Assembly: GCA_021818645.1 (NCBI GenBank)
Contig: JAKATS010000059.1
Span: 1-11,568, forward strand
Reading direction: 5' to 3'
Length of the DNA stretch: 11,568 nt
From: Acidobacteriota bacterium
GTDB lineage: Bacteria > Acidobacteriota > Terriglobia > Terriglobales > SCQP01
Below the pieces are notes generated by a model that was not told where the DNA came from, did no database searches, and saw nothing but the letters and a program-made list of their open reading frames with translations. The stretch's first letter is position 1, and each line of letters opens with the position of its first letter. A program made the translations under genes and the position numbers. Shown in pieces: positions 6,171 through 11,568 of the stretch.

Positions 6171-7475
6171 TCACCAGCGCGGAACCTGGCGCCGCCAGCC
6201 CGGATCCACCCGGCGGCGCATTTCCACGGCATCGTCGCGGCGATGACCCCAGCCGCGCCGGTAGCGTTCGCGCCCGCGGGCAAGCTGATCGAAATCCAGA
6301 TCCACGCCCAGGCCGGGACGCTCGGGAATGCGTACGCAACCCTGATTCAACGGTATGCGTCCCCCGGCGACGATTTCGTCTTCTTCAGATTGCCAGGGAT
6401 AGTGGGTGTCGCAGGCGTATTGCAACTTGGGCGTAACCGCGGCGGCATGGGCCATCGCCATCAGCGATACTCCGAGATGCGTGTTGGAATGCATCGAGAG
6501 CCCCAGGTTGAAGGTGGCGCATAAGCGGCCGAGATGCTGAATCTGACGCAGTCCGCCCCAGTAATGCGGATCACAGAGCACGATCTGAACGGCGTCATGT
6601 GTGATCGCGGCAGGAAGATCGTGGAATCCGGTCACCGCGACGTTGCTGGCCAAGGCGGTCTCCAGGCCGGCGGCGCGCAGCTGGCGGCACAGCCCGGCCA
6701 TGCCGTCCAGACCGGCGACGGGATCTTCCAGATACCCTCCCTGCGCCAGTTCCTGGCGCAATCCGGAAGCGACATCGAATGCGGTCGCCACGGACCAGAC
6801 GCTATTGGGGTCAAGCCGCAAAGGGATTTCCGGGCCCAGCTCGGAGCGCAGGGCGCGGATGGCTTCCATTTCTTCCGCCGGGGGAAACACGCCGGCCTTG
6901 AGTTTGGCTTCGCGAAATCCGTATTCGGCGATCATCTGGCGGACAGAAGCAGCAATCGCGGCGGGCGTGCGAATCTCGCCGTATTTGTCCCTGCGCGCGT
7001 CCTCCGCCTCTCCGCCGCCGCCAGCCAGCTTGTAAAAGGCATAGGCGGAAAAAGGCACCGCGTCCCGTACCTTTCCACCCAGCAGATCGCAGACCGGGCG
7101 GCCCAGGGCGCGGCCCAGCAGATCCAGGCTGGCGATTTCAAGCGCCGAATAGATGCGCAGATCAGCATCGCCCGGGTTTTCGCCCGGCACCAGCCAAGTC
7201 TGGGAACGATCGGCGCCCGTCGCTGTTCTTGCATCAGCCGGCAAAAGGCCCGCCGCCAGGGTGAAGGCGTCCGCGCCGATCACGCGCGGGCGCCAGGCCT
7301 GAAACGCGGCCAGCGCCGCCTCGCCACCATGGGCTTCGGCAATGCCGGTCAGGCCATCTTCACTTTGCAGCTCAATGACGATGCGCGGGGCGTAGGCTGC
7401 ATGCAGGCCGTAGGAACTGAAAAGCGGCGGATCGGCTATGGCGATCGGGTGAATTTTAAGTTCCGTAATGCGCAT
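6171..7475 (-). CDS. Glucarate-dehydratase-family enzyme (enolase superfamily)
   Basis: A 434-residue member of the mandelate-racemase/enolase superfamily. An N-terminal capping domain (about 1-125) is followed by a TIM barrel. The motifs match the GlucD branch: KLKAG (Lys191/Lys193), LDPN (Asp222), LEDP (Glu250), ASN (Asn278), DPHYW, SMHSNTH (His329) and DTHYPWQ. The C-terminus PERPGLGVDLD then RRDD also resembles E. coli GudD. Asp222, Glu250 and Asn278 would bind Mg2+, and Lys193 and His329 would be the general bases. The expected reaction is dehydration of a hexarate such as D-glucarate to a keto-deoxy acid in the cytoplasm; the exact substrate is inferred only. ATG 7475 starts MRITELKIHP, the usual family N-terminus. 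A GTG 36 nt upstream is an alternative, and neither has a strong Shine-Dalgarno site. The gene lies 79 nt after the serine hydrolase gene. Confidence 0.88.
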   Translation of the reverse strand: MRITELKIHPIAIADPPLFSSYGLHAAYAPRIVIELQSEDGLTGIAEAHGGEAALAAFQAWRPRVIGADAFTLAAGLLPADARTATGADRSQTWLVPGENPGDADLRIYSALEIASLDLLGRALGRPVCDLLGGKVRDAVPFSAYAFYKLAGGGGEAEDARRDKYGEIRTPAAIAASVRQMIAEYGFREAKLKAGVFPPAEEMEAIRALRSELGPEIPLRLDPNSVWSVATAFDVASGLRQELAQGGYLEDPVAGLDGMAGLCRQLRAAGLETALASNVAVTGFHDLPAAITHDAVQIVLCDPHYWGGLRQIQHLGRLCATFNLGLSMHSNTHLGVSLMAMAHAAAVTPKLQYACDTHYPWQSEEDEIVAGGRIPLNQGCVRIPERPGLGVDLDFDQLARGRERYRRGWGHRRDDAVEMRRRVDPGWRRQVPRW

Positions 7476-7554
7476 GCTTGCAGTGGCAGGGCCATTTTGT
7501 GACGGGGCCACATTTGTTACTTCGCCGTTCCAGCCGCCGGCCTCGCGAGCGGCG

Positions 7555-8949
7555 TCAGTGCGTGGGCGGGAAGGCGCGGTACAACTCTCCCGCCCCGGTG
7601 TTCGAAGGCCCCAGCACGGGCTGATCATCCAGGCTGGCGGCCACGATATTGGCGACTTCCCGCCGGATGGCGATCAGGGCATCGCCATGCGGCAGCGGCT
7701 GGGGATGACAGCGGCTGGCCATGATGATGAGATAGGTCTGGGTCACCGGATCAATCCAAATGGAAGGTCCGGTCCAGCCGGTATGTCCATAGGAGCCGAA
7801 GGGAAAAAGCACGCCGCGATTGGTAAACCCGGAATCCAGATCCCATCCCAGGCCGCGGATTTCCGGATTGCCGGCCGGGCTTTCGGGCGAAATCATTTTA
7901 CGGATGGTCAAGGGGCCCAGAATGCGCACCCGGCGCGTGCCGCCGGCGCGCGTCCGGCGCGTCAATACGCCGCCGTTAAGCAGGCACTGCGCGTAGCGGC
8001 CGAGGTCGGCGGCATCGGAGAACAATCCGGCCAGGCCGGAAACCCCGCCCATGGCCGTAGCCGTGGGATCATGCACCTGGCCCCAGCGCAGGCGGCCTTC
8101 GATCACCTGGGTGGGAGCGATGCGCGAGCGTAGCGAGCGGGGCGGCAGAAACATGGTCGCACGCATGCCCAGCGGCCCAAAGACGTGCCGCGCATCATAT
8201 ACATTGAGCGGTTCGCCAGTGATGCGCTGCACCAGATAGCCGAGCACGATAAAGTTGACGTCGCTATAGACAAACTGCTCGCCCGGCGGATGAATCAGAT
8301 GCACCTGCTCGACTAACTTGAGCGCCCCCTGTAATCCATGCCAGGCGTGATCCACGTTTTGCCCGGGCGGAAAGCCGGGAAAACCAGTGGGGCCATGGCC
8401 CATCAGATAGAGCAGTTCGGGGCTGGGAATGTCCGGCGGAAGGCCGGAAAAATGCGTCAGCAGCTCGCGGATCGTCACCTGCCCCTTGCCATGGCGGGCA
8501 AATGCGGGCCAGTATTGCGCCACCGGAGCGTCGAGCTGCAGCCGGCCTTCCTGCACCAGTTGCATGACGGCCGGGGTGGTGGCGATGACTTTGGTCAGCG
8601 AGGCAAGATCGAAAATGGTGTTGAAGCGCATCGGCCGTTCCTGCGGCACAATGCTGCGGCTGCCGAAAACGCCCCGGTAAATGACATGACCGCGATGCAC
8701 CGCCAGTACCACCGCGCCGGGAAAATCCCCGTCGGCAATCGAGGTTTCAAAAATGGGCGTAATGCGGCGCAGCAGTCGGCCGTTGACTCCCGGCACCGGC
8801 GGAATGCCGACCATGCGCGTGCCTGCGGGAAAATGCCGCGAAGTGGGAATCTGCGCCGTCGCGCCCGCGGCCAGCAGACCGAGAACGCCAATCAGGTTGA
8901 GGCAAATCGCCGCGCGCCGCGGCCGGTAGTGAAGATCCGTAAAAGTCAC
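7555..8949 (-). CDS. Exported serine hydrolase, beta-lactamase/PBP class C fold
   Basis: A 464-residue hydrolase. A GTG start at 8949 is chosen because GGAGG (8959-8955) sits five bases upstream and the product then begins with a normal signal peptide: basic RPRR, then the hydrophobic segment AAICLNLIGVLGLLAAGATA, then Gln. An in-frame TTG at 9021 would add 24 unlikely residues. The active-site motifs are SLTK (nucleophile Ser117, Lys120), YSD (Tyr228) and GHTG (388-391), replacing the KTG box. LLTHFSGLPPD and the FGPLGM region are also typical of the AmpC/esterase/PBP4* family. The family includes D-Ala-D-Ala peptidases, esterases and amidases. Residues about 330-350 (357-374 of the longer form) are an Arg-rich insertion. 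It is probably periplasmic or lipid-anchored by Cys16 within the hydrophobic core, though no lipobox is evident. True antibiotic resistance is not implied. Confidence 0.9.
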   Translation of the reverse strand: MTFTDLHYRPRRAAICLNLIGVLGLLAAGATAQIPTSRHFPAGTRMVGIPPVPGVNGRLLRRITPIFETSIADGDFPGAVVLAVHRGHVIYRGVFGSRSIVPQERPMRFNTIFDLASLTKVIATTPAVMQLVQEGRLQLDAPVAQYWPAFARHGKGQVTIRELLTHFSGLPPDIPSPELLYLMGHGPTGFPGFPPGQNVDHAWHGLQGALKLVEQVHLIHPPGEQFVYSDVNFIVLGYLVQRITGEPLNVYDARHVFGPLGMRATMFLPPRSLRSRIAPTQVIEGRLRWGQVHDPTATAMGGVSGLAGLFSDAADLGRYAQCLLNGGVLTRRTRAGGTRRVRILGPLTIRKMISPESPAGNPEIRGLGWDLDSGFTNRGVLFPFGSYGHTGWTGPSIWIDPVTQTYLIIMASRCHPQPLPHGDALIAIRREVANIVAASLDDQPVLGPSNTGAGELYRAFPPTH

Positions 8950-8954
8950 GCCAT

Positions 8955-8959
8955 CCTCC
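8955..8959 (-). promoter_or_regulatory. Shine-Dalgarno site deciding the GTG start of the serine hydrolase
   Basis: GGAGG lies five bases before GTG 8949 on the minus strand. No comparable site precedes the longer TTG start at 9021. A GATAAT hexamer (8982-8977) lies slightly further upstream but has no matching -35. Confidence 0.75.
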
Positions 8960-9025
8960 CGCAAAAGCAAAACACGATTATCGCCGATTGCGGGCGGAAA
9001 AGCGGATGGATTTACACACAATACC

Positions 9026-9931
9026 TTACCGGCCGTGCTGGAACAGCGCCAGCAGGTTATAGCCGGTGGTGAAGCTGACGGTATTCAAACCATAATGCTG
9101 GCTATGGCTGAAGCTGACTTCGAGCAGCAACCAGCGAATGGGGTTGTAATCGAGCCAGGCGCCATACCCCTGATCGCGATCCAGGCTGGCGCCGCCGGTT
9201 TGTGAAGTCGAAGCCGGCGCCAGCGGGTTGGTCACCGGCGTGGTGCCGGCGCGGTTGTAAACACTTTGCGACCCGGCGGGTAAAATTTTATAGCCGGCCG
9301 CTCCCAGGCCGAGGTGATGGGTGAGATAAAATTCTCCGCCCGCTTCCAGATTGCCCACCCAGCCGTAGGTGGTGACCGGACGCACAAAATAGCTTTCGTT
9401 GGTGATGGTGTTGGCAATGCCCAGATCCACGAAGGGGACAAAACGGCCAAAACTGTGATTGAACCGATTATTGAAATCCACCGTGGCGCGGCCGCTGCTG
9501 AGGCCGGCGGCGCGGTCCCCGGTGGGTGCGGTGCCGGTCAGGGTTGAGGTCAGGCGCAGGCCGGGTAACTGCGAACGCATCTGCAGGCCGAGATACGCAT
9601 CGCCTAGCCCGCCCGCTCCTGCGCTGGAGAGTTGAAAATCATAATAGGGCACGCCGGCCAGCAGCGTAAAATGCCGGTTGATGCGATAGCCCAGACTGGT
9701 ATTCCACAGATAAGCCTGGCCGTTGCGGTTGTCTTCCGCCTGCCAGCCCTCCCATAAAAACCAGCGCGAGGGCGAAGCTACCGCCTGCATTTGGACCGCC
9801 CCGTTTCTGGGCGCGCCACTGGAACCGGTCACGGAAGATGGGGATGACTGCCCCCAACTCGCCGCCGCCAGCAATGTCATGAATATCATGCCGAAAAACA
9901 GTGGTGATAAACGACGACGAAGCCTACGCAT
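9026..9931 (-). CDS. Outer-membrane beta-barrel, phenol_MetA_deg/transporter-like
   Basis: A 301-residue exported protein. ATG 9931 is chosen because GGGAGG lies six bases upstream and the product starts with a basic stretch and a hydrophobic core (FFGMIFMTLLAAA) ending at WGQ. An upstream ATG at 10000 would add 23 charged residues. The mature part has alternating aromatic/hydrophobic strands with Gly and Asn turns, as in beta-barrels. GLGDAYLGLQMRSQ followed by LTGTAPTGD and FGRFVPFVDLGIANT matches the GLGD...PTGD pattern of the phenol_MetA_deg/outer-membrane transporter family. The C-terminus does not end in the usual aromatic residue (it ends QHGR), which is slightly unusual for a BAM substrate. 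The role may be uptake of a small hydrophobic or sugar-derived solute; the substrate is unknown. It sits 76 nt before the serine hydrolase gene. Confidence 0.83.
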   Translation of the reverse strand: MRRLRRRLSPLFFGMIFMTLLAAASWGQSSPSSVTGSSGAPRNGAVQMQAVASPSRWFLWEGWQAEDNRNGQAYLWNTSLGYRINRHFTLLAGVPYYDFQLSSAGAGGLGDAYLGLQMRSQLPGLRLTSTLTGTAPTGDRAAGLSSGRATVDFNNRFNHSFGRFVPFVDLGIANTITNESYFVRPVTTYGWVGNLEAGGEFYLTHHLGLGAAGYKILPAGSQSVYNRAGTTPVTNPLAPASTSQTGGASLDRDQGYGAWLDYNPIRWLLLEVSFSHSQHYGLNTVSFTTGYNLLALFQHGR

Positions 9932-9949
9932 TTTAGCCTCCCAAAGATC

Positions 9950-9978
9950 TTTAAAATTTTCGCGCCGGAACCGTTCAA
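9950..9978 (-). promoter_or_regulatory. Weak candidate promoter for the beta-barrel gene
   Basis: On the minus strand TTGAAC (9978-9973) and TTTAAA (9955-9950) are 17 nt apart, each matching 4/6 of the consensus. The predicted transcript would start near 9943, just ahead of the Shine-Dalgarno site. The -35 hexamer overlaps the intergenic hairpin, so promoter and terminator readings compete. Confidence 0.25.
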
Positions 9979-9998
9979 TTAGTAGAACCGGTTCCGGC
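9964..9998 (-). terminator. Strong intergenic hairpin after the Gly/Ala/Ser-rich protein gene
   Basis: GCCGGAACCG (9964-9973) and CGGTTCCGGC (9989-9998) form a perfect 10-bp stem. It extends by three more pairs (TTC/GAA) past a single bulged C, with an 8-nt loop. It begins 16 nt after the stop of the upstream minus-strand gene, the usual terminator position. The U run (from AAAATTTT) comes only about seven bases after the stem, so it is a weak terminator, an RNA-stability hairpin or an attenuator that lowers expression of the barrel gene. Confidence 0.5.
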
Positions 9999-10013
9999 AC
10001 GGAGTGGGATTTA

Positions 10014-11018
10014 TTATTGGACAGCGACAGAGGAATTGGCCGATTGCGCGGCGCTGGCCGAAGCCGAAACGGGTGTCGCGACCATTTCCAGTTGCGTGCC
10101 GGAGTTCAGGGTGAAGTTGCCATTCTGTGAAACCAGCAGAATGGCGGAGTTGGCCAGGCCGGTGGCGCTGGCATGGGCCGCACCCGTGGCCAGGGCCGCG
10201 GCAGGCAGTTCAATCCGGACCGGCACACCGTTGCTGGCTTGAAAAGCCACATTGGCGCCGCCACTCATGCCCACGCCATTGGACGCGCCCAGATTGGCGG
10301 AGGCATTTCCCGCCATGCCGGCCATGCTGCCGGCGGCCGCGCCAGCCGAAGCGCCTGCGTTGCCGGCCGCATTACCGGCCGCGCCGAGCGAGGAGCCCAG
10401 GGAGGAACCGATCGCCGAGCCCAAACCAGCCGCGCCGGCCGCTCCGGTCGAGCCGCTGGTGGCGCCGCCGGTGCTGGAAGCCGCGGCCGCGCCGCTCAGA
10501 GCCGAACTCAAACCGCCATTGAGCATGGGAGGTCCGGCCATGCCGGCGTTGTCAAAACGAGCGTAGGGCGCCGCGGCAAAAATGGCGGCGATGGTGGCAT
10601 GCATGGGCAGGCGCTCGCCGTTATGCAAAACCGCCTGATCGAAGACCACGCCCAGCGAAGAGCGGGCATGCGAATTGGCCGCCGCCTGCACCGCCGTAAC
10701 CCGGCCCAGCAGACGCGCGCCCTTGGGCAGAATCACGCGGCCATGATTTTTGACCGCTGCCGTGGTTTGCGCCACCACTTGCTGGCCTACACGGGCATGC
10801 TGCGAATCCAGCCGGGTGCGCAGCCTGGCGCGAAATGCGGTCTGAAAGGCCGTCGCGGATTGGGTCTGCACCGAGGCCGCTTTGGTGGCGGCGGAGGTCT
10901 GTGATGCCGCCGCTCCCGCGGCTGTGCCGGAGGCCGTGGCGCCGGTCTGTGCCCAGGCAGTGATTCCCGCCAGGGCGAAAAGTGTCAGTGACTGAAATAC
11001 CTTTTGTAAGCGATTCAT
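10014..11018 (-). CDS. Secreted Gly/Ala/Ser-rich protein with VirB10/TrbI-like flanks
   Basis: A 334-residue protein with a clean signal peptide (about 1-24: basic start, core LTLFALAGITA, then WAQ) and a good Shine-Dalgarno site (AAGGAG) before ATG 11018. After an Ala/Thr/Ser-rich linker, residues about 60-147 form a conserved-looking domain. It has GQQVVAQ, VILPKGARLLGRV and a later VVFDQAVLHNGERLPMHA, reminiscent of the VirB10/TrbI beta-domain pattern in which a Pro-Lys-Gly turn precedes a Gly-Arg-Val strand. Residues about 165-255 are low-complexity Gly/Ala/Ser/Asn/Met. Residues 256-315 again look like beta strands (PVRIELPAAAL, FTLNSGTQLEMVA). The reading is that one beta domain is interrupted by a flexible insert. 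No VirB or Trb neighbours are present, so secretion-system function is unlikely. It is probably an envelope or surface protein of unknown role. Confidence 0.8.
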   Translation of the reverse strand: MNRLQKVFQSLTLFALAGITAWAQTGATASGTAAGAAASQTSAATKAASVQTQSATAFQTAFRARLRTRLDSQHARVGQQVVAQTTAAVKNHGRVILPKGARLLGRVTAVQAAANSHARSSLGVVFDQAVLHNGERLPMHATIAAIFAAAPYARFDNAGMAGPPMLNGGLSSALSGAAAASSTGGATSGSTGAAGAAGLGSAIGSSLGSSLGAAGNAAGNAGASAGAAAGSMAGMAGNASANLGASNGVGMSGGANVAFQASNGVPVRIELPAAALATGAAHASATGLANSAILLVSQNGNFTLNSGTQLEMVATPVSASASAAQSANSSVAVQ

Positions 11019-11087
11019 TTTTCTATCTCCTTAACTGAATTTCCGCCATCTCCATGCGAGCAAAACTCGTGCCACTCTGGTTATTCC

Positions 11088-11116
11088 TTTAAATCCAGAC
11101 ACTTAAAGGGAGTCAT
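11088..11116 (-). promoter_or_regulatory. Candidate promoter of the Gly/Ala/Ser-rich protein gene, overlapped by an inverted repeat
   Basis: On the minus strand ATGACT (11116-11111) and TTTAAA (11093-11088) are 17 nt apart, each matching 4/6 of the consensus, which predicts a leader of about 63 nt. A perfect inverted repeat, CCTTTAA (11086-11092) and TTAAAGG (11103-11109), covers the -10 and spacer, as a repressor operator would. Confidence 0.35.
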
Positions 11117-11226
11117 GGGTATGGAACCTGGCTGCGATTCAGAAAAATATCCCGCCGGTTCGTAAAAACCTCGCGATCAAGCTGAAGCCCGGATTAAAAT
11201 GCCGGCCCGGTGATTTCACCAAGGTT

Positions 11227-11232
11227 TATACT
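11227..11232 (+). promoter_or_regulatory. Possible -10 element of the GH30 gene
   Basis: TATACT lies 20 nt before ATG 11253 and matches 5/6 of the -10 consensus. No good -35 hexamer is seen 15-19 nt upstream, where the sequence is GC-rich. The ribosome site is also modest (GGGATAG). Confidence 0.25.
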
Positions 11233-11252
11233 CATGCGGGCGGGATAGAAAT

Positions 11253-11568
11253 ATGAAGACCAAGATGAAATGGCAACGCGCGGCAACCGGATTGGCATGC
11301 TTTTTGGCGATGGGGATGGCCCGGGCGCAGACGCCGCCGCGGACGGCGCGGCTGTGGCTGACCACGGTCAATGGCAAGGAACTGCTGGCCCGGCAGCCGC
11401 AGCCGCTGCGATTTTCTCCCGTCTTTTCGGCGAAAAGGGTCATCAAGGTCAACCCCATGGAGCAATATCAGAAGATGGAGGGCTTCGGGTTCGCCCTGAC
11501 CGGAGGCAGCGCGCAGCTGCTGATGCGCATGGCGCCCGCGACGCGAGCGGCATTATTGCAGCAGTTGT
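11253..11568 (+). CDS. Exported GH30-family glycoside hydrolase, N-terminal fragment
   Basis: The window ends after 105 codons. A signal peptide (about 1-26; basic start, core TGLACFLAMGMA, then RAQ) is followed by LWLTT and PLRFSP. Then comes QYQKMEGFGFALTGGSA, the N-terminal signature of glycoside hydrolase family 30 (usual form DGFGAALTGSSA). The family hydrolyses beta-glucosyl or beta-xylosyl bonds with a retaining mechanism and two Glu residues, which lie beyond the edge here. ATG 11253 is chosen; Met5 is a close alternative. The gene is divergent from the Gly/Ala/Ser-rich protein gene across 234 nt. An extracytoplasmic enzyme acting on plant, fungal or microbial glucans, glucosylceramide or xylan is likely, but the substrate is not readable from this fragment. 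Confidence 0.87.
   Translation, partial: MKTKMKWQRAATGLACFLAMGMARAQTPPRTARLWLTTVNGKELLARQPQPLRFSPVFSAKRVIKVNPMEQYQKMEGFGFALTGGSAQLLMRMAPATRAALLQQL

Noticed and set aside
6534..7502. 322-codon open frame antisense to the dehydratase gene
   Set aside because: It mirrors a clear enolase-superfamily coding sequence, and its product has no family motifs.
8124..8139. Short tandem repeat GCGAGCG-TA-GCGAGCG, similar to a dispersed bacterial motif
   Set aside because: It lies inside the serine hydrolase frame, encodes acceptable residues (Arg-Ser-Leu-Arg-Ser), and a single copy in the window gives no support for a mobile repeat.
7555..8949. Antibiotic-resistance beta-lactamase
   Set aside because: SLTK, YSD and HTG are common to the wider serine hydrolase family; the length, Arg-rich insertion and context give no support for a resistance enzyme.
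10252..10566. Pro/Ala-rich open frame opposite the low-complexity part of the secreted protein
   Set aside because: It is the complement of Gly/Ala/Ser codons; composition alone explains it, and the minus-strand gene has a signal peptide and Shine-Dalgarno site.
10014..11018. Component of a type IV secretion or conjugation system
   Set aside because: Only a weak pattern resemblance to VirB10/TrbI; no ATPase, coupling protein, relaxase or pilus gene is nearby.

Overview
The window looks like GC-rich chromosomal DNA of an Acidobacteriota member, probably class Terriglobia. This is inferred from gene content: secreted TPR proteins, a GH30 hydrolase, outer-membrane barrels and large secreted Gly/Ala/Ser-rich proteins. 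No rRNA, tRNA, CRISPR array, insertion sequence or phage gene is visible. The left edge is probably a contig end, because its first nine bases equal the end of an Illumina adapter and interrupt a conserved aminotransferase motif.

Layout. (1) 1-3197, minus strand: a four-gene operon read right to left. It encodes an OmpR-type response regulator, a CusS-like sensor histidine kinase, an MBL-fold metallo-hydrolase and the N-terminus of a PLP aminotransferase. All three junctions are 4-nt stop/start overlaps. (2) 3198-3377: divergent promoter region. (3) 3378-6099, plus strand: two exported TPR proteins. The second carries six tandem 42-residue repeats of a type I do not recognise, with cysteine pairs at matched positions in repeats 2 and 6. 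(4) 6100-6170: convergent junction with a hairpin. (5) 6171-11018, minus strand: four genes read right to left, 76 to 82 nt apart. They encode a secreted Gly/Ala/Ser-rich protein, an outer-membrane beta-barrel of the phenol_MetA_deg/transporter type, an exported beta-lactamase-fold serine hydrolase and a glucarate-dehydratase-type enolase-superfamily enzyme. (6) 11019-11252: divergent regulatory region with an inverted repeat over a candidate promoter. (7) 11253-11568, plus strand: the N-terminus of an exported GH30 glycoside hydrolase, cut by the window edge.

How the parts may work together (inference). The left operon joins envelope sensing to two metabolic enzymes of unknown substrate. The right part has a carbohydrate and envelope character: exported hydrolases, a barrel and a sugar-acid dehydratase next to GH30. 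Start codons were reassigned from Shine-Dalgarno sites and signal peptides at 4741, 7475, 8949 and 9931. No stretch above 300 bases lacks a gene. The most novel item is the 42-residue repeat protein; I see no complete new defence or mobile system.
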